From Arenicola marina (lineage: Eukaryota > Annelida > Polychaeta > Arenicolidae), in the NCBI GenBank assembly GCA_964019135.1, contig OZ025249.1, positions 6,436,039-6,500,038 of the forward strand: DNA of 64,000 nt, read 5' to 3'. The notes beneath the pieces are model-generated. The model saw only the letters and a program-made list of their open reading frames with translations. It made no database searches and was not told the origin of the DNA. The position numbers were made by a program, and so were the translations under genes. Shown here one piece after another: positions 1-13,387 of this stretch. Position 1 is the stretch's first letter, and each line of letters opens with the position of its first letter.

Positions 1-134
1 GTGGCGCGTCGAGAACCCGTTGGTGTGGCGCGTCGAGAACCCGCTGGTGTGGCGCGTCGAGAACCCGTTGTTGTGGCGCGTCGAGAACCCGCTGATGTGG
101 CGCGTCGAGAACCCGTTGGTGTGGCGCGTCGAGA
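1..134. repeat. Minisatellite, 24-bp unit, about 5.5 copies, cut by the window edge
   Basis: Units start at positions 1, 25, 49, 73, 97 and 121 and share the core gtggcgcgtcgagaaccc; the last copy breaks off after position 134. The unit is a multiple of three, so a short frame stays open, but it has no other gene feature. The array continues to the left of the window, so copy number is unknown. Confidence 0.9.
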
Positions 135-427
135 CGTTAGCATGGGGCAAGCGGTGCGACCGCAGGTGCTTGTTTCTGCAATATTTCTGCGGTATATTTA
201 TGTTTTTTAAGGAATCGACCAATACCTAATTAAAAGATATGTGGTGATATATTATCCCATTAGAATTAAAAATTTTACCGCAAAAAGCACTTATGCGGCC
301 AGTTTAGTTTGAAAGTGCAGTCGCATGGCGGCGCTGCGGAACTGAAATACCATTGTGACGTCACGGAGTTGGATATCTATACGATCTCTGGTGTGATGAC
401 AGGTCGTCCAACGGCTAAAGCCTATTA

Positions 428-459
428 GGGGGGCGGGGGGTGTGGGGGGGGGGGGGGGG
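428..459. repeat. Poly-G tract, interrupted
   Basis: Almost pure G with interruptions by C and TGT. It is one of a series of poly-G or poly-C runs in the window, several next to repeat junctions. Confidence 0.9.
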
Positions 460-1754
460 TAGCCATGTCGCATGCCGATTTTAAGAAGAGGTCCATGTCG
501 CATGTCTCTTGTCGCATGTCGATGTTAAAGTGGGCGTCCAACCTAATTTAATCGCGATCTGCACCGAAAGTTTACATCTTGAAATTAAATTGGCAATTAA
601 GGCAAACCGCCCCCAGCAATGCAAGCAGAGCGCCAATTTGCCGGGAGCAGTGACGCGTATTGTGACTATTCATGTGGCACCGCCTTATGTTATCACTCGC
701 GGGGAGAGAGATCAGGGCCGCGAATTACAGATGAACAGCGGCAGTTCCAAGCCGCGCAGTAGCACAAGATCTTAGTGTTTCATGGAAAAGTACCGTCCAA
801 ACCAATTGATATACGCCTTGCGACGATTGACTCCGCAACAATGCCATGATTGGAGTTAGAATCGCAGCTATTTATATTAGCGATGATCACGCGCTCTTGT
901 TTTGCTCACACAATAGGCGCAATTTCCGGTTTGAATAAATTAGAGTATCGCCTTCTGATTGGTCAATCGCGGAAACACCTCCAAGAAGGGCTGCCGCCCG
1001 GGTAGGCGGCGAAATCGTGCCGGGCGTCACTTCTAAATGTTATTGTGAGCTATAGATAGGACGAAAAATTCTGTAATTTGGAGGATAGACAATTGGGTAT
1101 TATATGAATCGGTAAAGCAGCGTTAGAGGCCAGGCTAGCTGTTCTCTTTAAGGCAGCCCTAGTGTCTATTTAAAATATGCCGTTTCGAAAAAGATCTTTG
1201 GGGCCCTACGGCTAGGTGCCAGTTGGTTCTGCTCTGCCCATGCGCTTGAAGGAAATCGCATCTAGTATCTCTCTTGACTTATCCCGACGGTCGCCCAAAA
1301 AACGTATGTTTGGCAAGTTATTTAGAGGAATGAGAACATCCCAGACCATACAAGCAAGCCGTGGGCTGTGTTTGGGTGGGCGGGAGGTGACCAATGGCAT
1401 GGGTTGTGCCTGTGTTGTTTCTTAATTCCGCAGACGGTACTTTGCACAGACCAGTGCCTCCACCTGGCGGTTCATTTTGTAGTTGTATGCTGAACCATCC
1501 AGTGGGTGATTCGGTTATACGACATCACATCGGAGTGACAATGAGAGCCACTTACTTACTGGCTGGGGCTGACAGTCCCTTCTGACGACAACCCGGCGGT
1601 CACCAGGTCACCAGGCGCAATCTTGTCAGCTACATCTAACCCTCACGTTCCTAAAGTCTTTAGTGACGATGAATGATTGGTTGCCCGCCCTACCTCTCCG
1701 ACAAGTGCTGCGATAAGACGCCAGCAGGGGGGCATGGTGGGGGTATGCGTCTCA

Positions 1755-1768
1755 CCCCCCCCCCCCCC
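1755..1768. repeat. Poly-C tract
   Basis: Run of 14 C in otherwise unremarkable sequence. Confidence 0.85.
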
Positions 1769-2368
1769 TCCTTCGGTCCCTATCGCCGCCCCGGTGCGCC
1801 AGACAGCCGGTGTGATCCCATGATCCCACATTGTGAACCACGCCGCATGGCGGCCACATCTCACGGGGCGGGGAGGAGCGGGGGTGGTCGGGGGTGGAGC
1901 GGGGGGTGGGCGGGGAGTGTGTGCAGACGGGGAGGTGCAGTCGATTCAGGTTTGAATTCCCCTACATATATACCTACCGTCTTGCCTTACCGCTGTGTAC
2001 CATGGTCCCCTCGTGGCTGTGGTCGTAGATGGGGTAGACGACCCGGTCCTGCCACAGTGACTGCCCTCATCCCGCCGTCTCCAGTGCCGGGTGCCGTGTG
2101 GCCTCCTCAGAAGGTCGCGTCTCCCAGTGCCGCGGCAACCAAACAACGACATGTCAGCGCCCCTGTCCAATGGCCTGCGAGAATCGTGCATCACATCACG
2201 TCAGCATAGCGTCTACGTCCCCTTCATCTCTCAAGGACAAGGGGTCGATGCAACACGTGCGCGAGCTAACCCGGACTGAGATGACGCGACGCGCCAGTCA
2301 AAGCCAGACATGTCGATTTCACCAGGCAATTGTGGAAGCCAAACTGACAGCTGTTGTGAAAACCGCAT

Positions 2369-5300
2369 TACAGCGACGACCACACACCACAGCGACGACC
2401 ACACACTACAGCGACGACCAAACACCACAGCGACGACCACACACCGCAGCGACGACCACACACTAAAGCGACGACCACACACTACAGCGCCGACCACACA
2501 CCACAGCGACGACCACACACTACAGCGACGGCCACACACCACAGCGACGACCACACACCACAGCGACGACCACACACTACAGCGACGACCACACAATACA
2601 GCGACGACCACACACCACAGCGACGACCACACACCACAGCGCAGACCACACACCACAGCGACGACTACACACCACAGCGAAGACCACACACCACAGCGAC
2701 GACCACACACCACAGCGACGACCACACACTACAGCGACGACCACACACCACAGCGACGACCACACACTACAGCGACGACCACACACTACAGCGCCGACCA
2801 CACACCACAGCGACGACCACACACCACAGCGACGACCACACACTACAGCGAAGACCACACACCACAGCGACGACCACACACTACAGCGACGACCACACAC
2901 TACAGCGACGACCACACACCACAGCGACGACCACACACCACAGCGACGACCACACACTACAGCGACGACCACACACTACAGCGACGACCACACACCACAG
3001 CGACGGCCACACACCACAGCGACGACCACACACTACAGCGACGACCACACACCACAGCGACGACCACACACCACAGCGACGACCACACACCACAGCGACG
3101 ACCACACACCACAGCGACGACCACACACTACAGCGAGGACCACACACCACAGCGACAGCCACACACCACAGCGACGACCACACACTACAGCGAGGACCAC
3201 ACACCACAGCGACGACCACACACCGCAGGGACGACCACACACTACAGCGACGACCACACACTACAGCGACGACCACACACCACAGCGACGACCACACACT
3301 ACAGCGACGACCACACACTACAGCGACGACCACACACTACAGCGACGACCACACACTACAGCGACGACCACACACCACAGCGACGACCACACACTACAGC
3401 GACGACCACACACTACAGCGACGACCAGACACCACAGCGCCGACCACACACCACAGCGAAGACCACACGCTACAGCGACGACCACACACCACAGCGACGG
3501 CCACACACCACAGCGACGACCACACACTACAGCGACGACCAAACACCACAGCGACGACCACACACCACAGCGACGACCACACACCACAGCGACGACCACA
3601 CACCACAGCGACGACCACACACTACAGCGAAGACCACACACCACAGCGACGACCACACACTACAGCGCCGCCCACACACTACAGCGACGACCCCACACCA
3701 CAGCGACGACCACACACCACAGCGACGACCACACACTACAGCGACGGCCACACACCACAGCGACGACCACACACTACAGCGACGACCACACACTACAGCG
3801 ACGACCACACACTACAGCGAGGACCACACACTACAGCGACGACCACACACTACAGCGACGACCACACACCACAGCGACGACCACACACTACAGCGACGAC
3901 CACACACTACAGCGACGACCACACACCACAGCGACGATCGCACACCACAGCGACGACCACATACTACAGCGACGACCACACACCACAGCGACGACCACAC
4001 ACTACAGCGACGGCCACACACCACAGCGACGACCACACACTACAGCGACGACCACACACTACAGCGACGACCACACAGCGACGACCACACACTAAAGCGA
4101 CGACCACACACCACAGCGACGGCCACACACCACAGCGACGACCACACACTACAGCGACGACCACACACCACAGCGACGGCCACACACCACAGCGACGACC
4201 ACACACTACAGCGACGACCACACACCACAGCGACGACCACACACCACAGCGACGACCACACACCACAGCGACGACCACACACCACAGCGACGACCACACA
4301 CTACAGCGAGGACCACACACCACAGCGACGACCACACACCGCAGCGACGACCACACACTACAGCGACGACCACACACTACAGCGACGACCACACACCACA
4401 GCGACGAACACACACTACAGCGACGACCACACACTACAGCGACGACCAGACACCACAGCGCCGACCACACACCACAGCGAAGACCACACACTACAGCGAC
4501 GACCACACACCACAGCGACAGCCACACACCACAGCGACGACCACACACTACAGCGACGACCACACACCACAGCGACGACCACACACCACAGCGACGACCA
4601 CACACCACAGCGACGACCACACACCACAGCGACGACCACACACTACAGCGAGGACCACACACCACAGCGACGACCACACACCGCAGCGCCGCCCACACAC
4701 TACAGCGACGACCACACACCACAGCGACGACCACACACTACAGCGACGGCCACACACCACAGCGACGACCACACACTACAGCGACGACCACACACTACAG
4801 CGACGACCACACACTACAGCGAGGACCACACACTACAGCGACGACCACACACTACAGCGACGACCACACACCACAGCGACGACCACACACTACAGCGACG
4901 ACCACACACTACAGCGACGACCACACACCACAGCGACGACCACACACCACAGCGACGACCACACACTACCGCGACGACCACACAGCGACGACCACACACT
5001 ACAGCGACGACCCCACACCACAGCGACGACCACACACCACATCGAAGACCACACACCACAGCGACGACTACACACTACAGCGACGACCACACACCACAGC
5101 GACGACCACACACTACAGCGACGACCACACACTACAGCGAGGACCACACACTACAGCGACGACCACACACTACAGCGACGACCACACACTACAGCGACGG
5201 CCACACACCACAGCGACGACCACACACTACAGCGACGACCACACACTACAGCGACGACCACACACTACAGCGACGACCACACACCACAGCGACGACCACA

Positions 5301-6649
5301 CACTACAGCGACGACCACACACTACAGCGACGACCACACACCACAGCGACGACCACACACTACATCGACGACCACACACTACAGCGACGACCACACACCA
5401 CAGCGACGACCACACAGCGACGACCACACACTACAGCGACGACCACACACTACAGCGACGACCACACACCACAGCGACGACCACACAGCGACGACCACAC
5501 ACTACAGCGACGACCCCACACTACAGCGACGACCACACACCACAGCGAAGACCACACAGCGACGACCACACACTACAGCGACGACCCCACACTACAGCGA
5601 CGACCACACACCACAGCGAAGACCACACAGCGACGACCACACAGCGACGACCACATACTACAGCGACGACCACACACCACAGCGACGACCACACAGCGAC
5701 GACCACACACTACAGCGACGACCACATACTACAGCGACGACCACACACCACAGCGACGACCACACAGCGACGACCACACACTACAGCGACGACCCCACAC
5801 CACAGCGACGACCACAACCACAGCGAAGACCACACACCACAGCGACGACTACACACTACAGCGACGACCACACACTACAGCGACGACCACACACCACAGC
5901 GAAGACCACACACCACAGCGACGACTACACACTACAGCGACGACCACACACCACAGCGACGACCACACACTACAGCGACGACCACACACTACAGCGAGGA
6001 CCACACAATACAGCGACGACCACACACTACAGCGACGACCACACACCACAGCGACGGCCACACACTACAGCGACGACCACACACTACAGCGACGAACACA
6101 CACCACAGCGACGACCACACACCACAGCGACGACCGCACACCACAGCGACGACCACACACTACAGCGACGACCACACACCACAGCGACGACCACACACCA
6201 CAGCGACGACCACACACTACAGCGACGACCACACACCCCAGCGACGACCACACACCACAGCGACGACCACACACTACAGCGACGACCACACACAGCGACG
6301 ACCACACACTACAGCGACGACCACACACCACAGCGACGACCACACACCACAGCGACGACCACACACTACAGCGACGACCACACACCACAGCGACGACCAC
6401 ACACCACAGCGACGACCACACACCACAGCGACGACCACACACTACAGCGACGACCACACACTACAGCGACGACCACACACCACAGCGACGACCACACACC
6501 ACAGCGACGAACACACACCACATCGACGACCACACACTACAGCGACGACCACACACCACAGCGACGACCACACACCACAGCGACGACCACACACTACAGC
6601 CACGACCACACACCACAGCGACGACCACACACCACAGCGAAGACCACAC
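2369..6649. repeat. Minisatellite, 19-bp unit, about 225 copies (4.3 kb)
   Basis: The commonest unit is cacaccacagcgacgacca, with frequent variants: ctacag for ccacag, gaagac or gaggac for gacgac, gccgac, ggccac. Shorter units that have lost part of the CA stretch occur near 4075, 4980, 5410, 5490, 5550 and 5630-5700. Blocks of variants recur: an unusual ccagac unit at 3425 is seen again with its neighbours at 4446, so local segments were copied. The plus strand is nearly free of T, and the T of the variant unit is always followed by AC. No stop codon can form in any plus frame, which explains the 1,470-codon open frame without invoking a protein. Confidence 0.97.
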
Positions 6650-7306
6650 TATTTCAACGGAGAGGGAGCACCAGCTTCAGCCGCTCATGTTTTGTTTTTT
6701 TTTAAATAAAAGGGAAAGTTGATCTCCACCATCACATGGCACAGATGTACAGCATAAAAATCGAACTCATTCCTGTCTAAGACCCACTTACACAGTACTC
6801 ATTAGCCGTATCACACAAATAATATTTCTCCATTCTGTTTTAACTCATATTAAATTCGACCACAAGCAGCTTACCAGGGTCTTCACTTAGACGCACCAAT
6901 AGAACAGAGATTAAGAGGCAATTAAGAGCCGAGTCCGCATATGGCATTATGCTTTAATATGCAGAGGCCCTCCTCGACCTACAGGTGGTGTTCATATGGG
7001 CTCTGTAGCGACCCGCCCCCATGTTTAGGGTGAACACCCGGGTTGCGGACACTCCCAGTCGGGGGGGGGGGACGCCCCTTCCCGTTCTCCCACAACTAGT
7101 CCACCCGCTCTGTGTTTGGCGCACCTCATCCCTCTGGCAGGGGGCTTGGAAGTGTTCAAGGTCACTTCGCTGAATTACTGCCCCCCCCCCCCACCCCAAC
7201 ACCCACACATTCACACATACCCCTCCCTTCATCCCCTGACCCCATTTAATATATGCCACCACACGTACACCTGAATTTTTAACCATATAATGGTTTCCGT
7301 ACCCCT
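6650..7306. other. Unannotated sequence
   Basis: No gene or element recognised. It contains a G run at 7061-7071 and a C run at 7181-7192. A sequence aaataaaag near 6705 looks like a polyadenylation signal by chance, as no upstream gene was found. Confidence 0.4.
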
Positions 7307-7907
7307 CCCCCCCCCCCCCCCTTCGCATCCAGACAGGTCAAGGCCGGGCATTAATGGGCTGGCGCTGCCAAATTTAGTTCGGCAATGTGATGATGGAACC
7401 TGACTGACTATTGACAGCTTTCACTGACCACGTGCTCCTTTGATGTCATTCTCACATGATATACGAAGAACCCCTGATATCTTTAACGTTGAACGTGGCC
7501 CCTGCATAATACCATGTCTTTGTCTTGATCTCCAAGGCCCAGCGGTGTTCACAGAAACCTTAGCCCCCGAACATCTGTTTATATCGCCATCAAAGGCTAA
7601 ACCCCCCCCCCCCCCCCACCTCCCCTTCGCATCCAGACAGGTCAAGGCCGGGCATTAATGGGCTGGCGCTGCCAAACTTAATTCGGCAATGTGATGATGG
7701 AACCTGACTGACTATTGACAGCTTTCACTGACCACGTGCTCCTTTGATGTCATTCTCAGATGATATACGAAGAACCCCTGATATCTTTAACGTTGAACAT
7801 GGCCCCTGCATAATACCACGTCTTTGTCTTGATCTCCAAGGCCCAGCGGTGTTTACAGAAACCTTAGCCCCCGAAAATCTGTTTATATCGCCATCAAAGG
7901 CAAAACC
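7307..7907. repeat. Direct tandem duplication of a 304-bp segment, each copy preceded by a poly-C tract
   Basis: The segment starting cttcgcatccagacaggtca at 7321 begins again at 7625. The two copies are nearly identical through the stretch ending in catcaaaggc before diverging near 7906. Each copy is preceded by a C run (7307-7321 and 7602-7617), so the poly-C is the likely recombination junction. Only a few substitutions separate the copies, suggesting a fairly recent event. The short open frame in each copy is duplicated with it and has no recognised motif. Confidence 0.92.
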
Positions 7908-9544
7908 GCGTCGGAGTGGGCCCCGGCAGCTTTAACCGGCCCTTCCTCGCCAGTCAGTCAACAGCAGTCTTCCTTGACAGGGACCGAATAAACTATGGGT
8001 CGGGTTTGTTTAGCTGATTGCGGCCTCTGTCCCTGTGTCATCACTGCGTTTTAACCCTTTGTCTGTTGGGAAGAAACACTGATTAATTGAAGGGAGGGCG
8101 GCAAGAGGGCGTGACCCCTCCCCCCCCCCCTTTATACACACAACCGGGAAAGTCCGGAGGGGGGCGGGGGGTCAATGTAGCACCCACTCTTCGGGCGCTG
8201 TCCCAGATGGTAGCGAGAAATTCCAGATGTCAGACGGTGAGCAGGGCTTAGCCTTGGACTTCTCAAACGCTGCATTGTCGCCCAAGGGAAACAGTCCAAG
8301 GCACAAGGCGAGTCTCACTCTCTGCCTTCGACTCACTCCGCTAGGGCTCCATTATATCTCTGTTGCCGCTTACGTCCTGAATGCCTTTTCACACTCGCTC
8401 CCCAGGTCGGCGCTGCGCAAATCGATAGGAAAAATGCGTCGCGCATTTCTACAAAGCCTAAAAACACATGATATCAGATGATAGAAAGAAAGAGTTCTGT
8501 CCCAATTATAACTTTTTCGAAACGGTACAAGATGTTTTTGCTTTATTAAATAACACAAAGCTCATTATTTTTATGTTTTATTCTTAAAAATTATAATGTT
8601 GCGAGAAATTACAGCTGATTTAACCGTTTTTCAAGAATCTCGACATTTGCCCCCGGCCGACAGCAGCGGTAAAAGCTAGCTTGCGTAGCGCCACCGTGCG
8701 GGGAGCTTGGGCGCGTCTGCGACTGTAAAACCGAACCGCAGCAAGGCCCGCCATCTTTGATAGAAAGAAAAACCTGCCGGCCAGGTCATTTGGACGGCGA
8801 CACATGTATAAGCTCCTTATGCCGGGAGAATGGCAAGACAAGTATGCAAACAAGGAATTAGTGTGATTATCATCAACAAAGTTTACATTTTCCTTTCAGG
8901 TTGAATGTTGCTTAACGGAGGGGATAGGTTTATTACATGATGACGCCTCCTTAACCGAGCGCAAAAACTAAAATAATGCTTATATAATAATCAGCGTAGT
9001 GATTGACGAATAATTGCCATGAGGTGTAATTATTCATAACGACTACGTTCAATACAGCCTGCAGCGAGTAGACGTGTCGCCCTATGGGGTCATGAGGTAC
9101 CATGCATAAGCAACAGATACTTACATATATTGTACATTTTTCCGCAAAGATGTGTTTGCATTACAGAATGCAAGACACGATACGTCCAATGTGGGCGGCC
9201 TCCCCTAGCCTCCCACCCCTCACCCCCCCCCCCCCCCCCCCCCACACACACATGCCACCAACAAACCCCACCACTGACCGACACGCCCGCGGCGAGACAG
9301 CGATTAGCCCACATTGTCCATACGACTCTTCTCACAAGGCGGCGATTGGTCGACTTCACAGCATTCACAGCATGAATGCTGTCTGTCAATGTGAGTTATA
9401 TTTAACTTCTTGGTTCGAAAACTTGTCATTGCCTCTGGTGCTCTTATTCTTGTCTTTTCAATGTAGTGATCCTTCCACAGGCGCTCAGATCTGCTGACAG
9501 AACCCCCGAAGTAAATAAACAACGCCCCCCTCTCAGGCACCGCC
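7908..9544. other. Unannotated sequence
   Basis: I see no gene. It contains a C run with some T at about 8119-8131 and a long C tract at 9223-9243. The stretch around 8640-8770 is GC-rich compared with its AT-rich flanks, but no promoter motif or exon could be defended. Confidence 0.4.
9223..9243. repeat. Poly-C tract (21 bp)
   Basis: Run of 21 C followed by a short CA repeat. Confidence 0.9.
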
Positions 9545-9880
9545 TATAATAGAATATATTCCGTAATTTTTTGTATTACCAACCTCTTCTCCATGTCAAA
9601 TAAGTACATTCTGTCCTGAATTTAAACCCTGAAACCCTGTGGGCTATCCGGAGAGAAGCAATTTGGTCACCGGAGCAGAAGTTGGTGGCCGGCTTTATAT
9701 CCCTGCGCGCCTGTTCGCCGTTCGGTATTTTGTGTGTGATGTCGACCGCGGCTCGCTATCACGTCCGCGCGCGATAAAAAGACCGCGCAGTTTTATTCAA
9801 AGAGATATAAAACATATGCATCATAATTTTTCAGATACCTTTAGTCTTGATTCTAAAATGTCTAAGATGGCTAAAACTCA
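9545..9880 (+). mobile_element. Dispersed repeat, unclassified, copy 1
   Basis: This segment matches the reverse complement of about 54100-54478 over most of its length. Shared blocks include aaattttttgtattaccaacc-like sequence near 9565, the stretch around the TATAAA-like site at about 9700, the GC-rich block with gtcgaccgcg near 9745, and an AT-rich right part through about 9870. The two copies have diverged by substitutions and small indels. No open frame is conserved between them, so it is probably a non-autonomous transposable element. Element ends and class are not established. Confidence 0.75.
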
Positions 9881-10283
9881 TTCACATTCACTGAGGAATC
9901 TCCAGGTGGTGACGTCATTCACAGGGTATTTCCCCGATAATGGCTCTTCGTGATAAATTTGGTAAATTCAAGAAAAAGGCATCTGTAAAGTCAAAAAAAC
10001 GTATAAATAGTTCAGAAAACGTTAGTGTGGATTAAAATTATATCAGGGATCATTATATATAAGCAGGTTTATTACAATGTGAACCCGAGGCGTAAATTAC
10101 TGATAATTGTGCCGAGAAATATTTGTGAAACAACATTTTCAAGCTTCGGGGCCTGTTTCTAGGGAAATGCGCATAGCCAAGCGGTGTGGTGTGAATGGGT
10201 CACCAGGGTGTCTAATGTCCTGCTTGCTGTACATAAAGCCCGCGGGTGAGGGGTTTACAGTGAGGCAAGAGTATATGTATACA
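9881..10283. other. Unannotated sequence
   Basis: AT-rich with no recognised feature, ending at the edge of the 41-bp array. Confidence 0.4.
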
Positions 10284-12697
10284 GCGTAAACCTCCCATGC
10301 ACCATTCAGCCCAAACGCCCTGTAGCGTAAACCTCCAATGCACCATTCAGCCCAAACGCCCTGTAGCGTAAACCTCCAATGCACCATTCAGCCCAAACGC
10401 CCTGTAGCTTAAACCTCCCATGCACCATTCAGCCCAAACGCCCTGTAGCGTAAACCTCCAATGCACCATTCAGCCCAAACGCCCTGTAGCTTAAACCTCC
10501 CATGCACCATTCAGCCCAAACGCCCTGTAGCGTAAACCTCCAATGCACCATTCAGTCCAAACGCCCTGTAGCTTAAACCTCCCATGCACCATTCAGCCCA
10601 AACGCCCTGTAGCGTAAACCTCCAATGCACCATTCAGTCCAAACGCCCTGTAGCGTAAACCTCCCATGCACCATTCAGCCCAAACGCCCTGTAGCGTAAA
10701 CCTCCAATGCACCATTCAGTCCAAACGCCCTGTAGCGTAAACCTCCCATGCGCCATTCATCCCAAACGCCCTGTAGCTCAAACCTCCCATGCACCATTCA
10801 GCCCAAACGCCCTGTAGCGTAAACCTCCCATGCACCATTCAGCCCAAACGCCCTGTAGCGTAAACCTCCCATGCGCCATTCAGCCCAAACGCCCTGTAGC
10901 GTAAACCTCCCATGCACCATTCAGCCCAAACGCCCTGTAGCGTAAACCTCCAATGCACCATTCAGTCCAAACGCCCTGTAGCGTAAACCTCCCATGCACC
11001 ATTCAGCCCAAACGCCCTGTAGCGTAAACCTCCAATGCACCATTCAGTCCAAACGCCCTGTAGCGTAAACCTCCCATGCACCATTCAGCTCAAACGTCCA
11101 TGTAGCTTAAACCTCCCATGCGCCATTCAGCCCAAACGCCCTGTAGCGTAAACCTCCCATGCGCCATTCAGCCCAAACGCCCTGTAGCTCAAACCTCCCA
11201 TGCACCATTCAGCCCAAACGCCCTGTAGCGTAAACCTCCCATGCACCATTCAGCCCAAACGCCCTGTAGCGTAAACCTCCCATGCGCCATTCAGCCCAAA
11301 CGCCCTGTAGCGTAAACCTCCCATGCACCATTCAGCCCAAACGCCCTGTAGCGTAAACCTCCCATGCGCCATTCAGCCCAAACGCCCTGTAGCGTAAACC
11401 TCCCATGCACCATTCAGCCCAAACGCCCTGTAGCGTAAACCTCTCATGCGCCATTCAGCCCAAACGCCCTGTACAGTAAACCTCCCATGCACCATTCAGC
11501 CCAAACGCCCTGTAGCGTAAACCTCCCATGCACCATTCAGCCCAAACGCCCTGTAGCGTAAACCTCCCATGCGCCATTCAGCCCAAACGCCCTGTAGCTT
11601 AAACCTCCCATGCCCCATTCAGCCCAAACGCCCTGTAGCTTAAACCTCCCATGCACCATTCAGCCCAAACGCCCTGTAGCGTAAACCTCCCATGCACCAT
11701 TCAGCCCAAACGCCCTGTAGCGTAAACCTCCCATGCGCCATTCAGCCCAAACGCCCTGTAGCGTAAACCTCCCATGCGCCATTCAGCCCAAACGCATTGT
11801 AGCTTAAACCTCCCATGCACCATTCAGCCCAAACGCCCTGTAGCGTAAACCTCCCATGCACCATTCAGCCCAAACGCCCTGTAGCTTAAACCTCCCATGC
11901 ACCATTCAGCCCAAACGCCCTGTAGCGTAAACCTCCAATGCACCATTCAGCCCAAACGCCCTGTAGCTTAAACCTCCCATGCACCATTCAGCTCAAACGC
12001 CCTGTAGCGTAAACCTCCCATACACCATTCAGCCCAAACGCCCTGTAGCTTAAACCTCCCATGCACCATTCAGCCCAAACGCCCTGTAGCGTAAACCTCC
12101 CATGCACCATTCAGCCCAAACGCCCTGTAGCGTAAACCTCTCATGCACCATTCAGCCCAAACGCCCTGTAGCTTAAACCTCCCATGCGCCATTCAGCCCA
12201 AACACCCTGTAGCGAAAACCTCTCATGCACCATTCAGCCCAAACGCCCTGTAGCGTAAACCTCCCATGCGCCATTCAGCCCAAACGCCCTGTAGCGTAAA
12301 CCTCTCATGCGCCATTCAGCCCAAACACCCTGTAGCGAAAACCTCTCATGCACCATTCAGCCCAAACGCCCTGTAGCGTAAACCTCCCATGCACCATTCA
12401 GCCCAAACGCCCTGTAGCTTAAACCTCCCATGCACCATTCAGCCCAAACGCCCTGTAGCTTAAACCTCCCATGCACCATTCAGTCCAAACGCCCTGTAGC
12501 TTAAACCTCTAATGCACCATTCAGCCCAAACGCCCTGTAGCGTAAACCTCCCATGCACCATTCAGCTCAAACGCCCTGTAGCGTAAACCTCCCATGCACC
12601 ATTCAGCTCAAACGCCCTGTAGCGTAAACCTCCCATGCGCCATTCAGCCCAAATGCCCCTGTTGCTTAAACCTCCCAAGCGCTATCCAGCCCAAACA
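10284..12697. repeat. Minisatellite, 41-bp unit, about 59 copies (2.4 kb)
   Basis: Unit boundaries are clear at 10286 and 10327. The core contains gtaaacctcccatgcaccat followed by tcagcccaaacgccctgtag. Variants include gctt for gcgt, gcgcc for gcacc and cagtcc for cagccc. The first third alternates ccaatg and cccatg units, and later units are mostly cccatg, so expansion was patchy. The final unit degenerates from about 12640. Stop codons break up all frames and no coding role is suggested. Confidence 0.97.
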
Positions 12698-13261
12698 GGC
12701 CTGATCAGCGCCGCCCTCGGCGGGACGGGAACTGAATGCAAGCAGCAAGTGAGTGTAACAAGCACAAAAAGGAACGTTTAATATTTTGCCCCTGTTTAGT
12801 GTTTAATTTATCTGAAAACAATATGGTTCACGAAAGCTGAATTATTACGCATCAGGTTTGGTAACCCGGTTATTGACAATGACACCTCTGTGAATTTAAG
12901 CGATAATACGCGGTAAAGCGATGAACACGGACTTCGCTCAAAATAGAACATGATATTGTCTAATGCGGAAGAGCGCCCACTTCATCTGATGGCAAAACGC
13001 CACCCACGCGTCTTTCTTGACACAATAGGTCTTTAATCCCATCCTCAATTCTCAAGCTTTTCTCTACTGCTTTTTCTTAGGGCGGAAGTCCGTATTTAAG
13101 TTCATCCTGTAATTAATTTAACCGATCGATCGTGGCCCGGTGTGTTTATTTCCCGCTGAGGCCCGGCGTGCCGAACAAGCAGGGCTTGTGGCGAGGGACA
13201 AAACTGTTCTTGAACGATGACTTTTCATGAATAACCCCGACGTCTGCTGCCAGTGATGAAG
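12698..13261. other. Unannotated sequence
   Basis: No gene or mobile element recognised. Confidence 0.4.
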
Positions 13262-13387
13262 TCTGAAAGGTGCAGGACTTCATAGCGAGACAAGTCTGGA
13301 AGGTACAGGACTTCATAGCGAGACAAGTCTGGAAGGTGCAGGACTTCATAGCGAGACAAATCTGGAAGGTGCAGGACTTCATAGCGA
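13262..13387. repeat. Short tandem repeat, 33-bp unit, about 4 copies
   Basis: The block aggacttcatagcgagacaa recurs every 33 bp at roughly 13273, 13306, 13339 and 13372. The unit is a multiple of three and sits within a 110-codon minus-strand frame (13146-13478), but nothing outside the repeat in that frame looks like a known protein. Confidence 0.85.

Larger units (their letters stand above)
135..2368. other. Unannotated non-repeat sequence
   Basis: I find no recognisable gene, RNA or element here. It contains a G run at 428-459 and a C run at 1755-1768. The short open frames on both strands have no family motif, no splice context and no composition bias that would support coding. Exons of an unrecognised gene cannot be excluded. 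Confidence 0.5.

Noticed and set aside
2310..6722. A 1,470-codon open frame, plus many frames on the opposite strand
   Set aside because: It is wholly the 19-bp array. The T-poor composition cannot make stop codons in plus frames, the unit length is not a multiple of three, and there is no domain outside the repeat.
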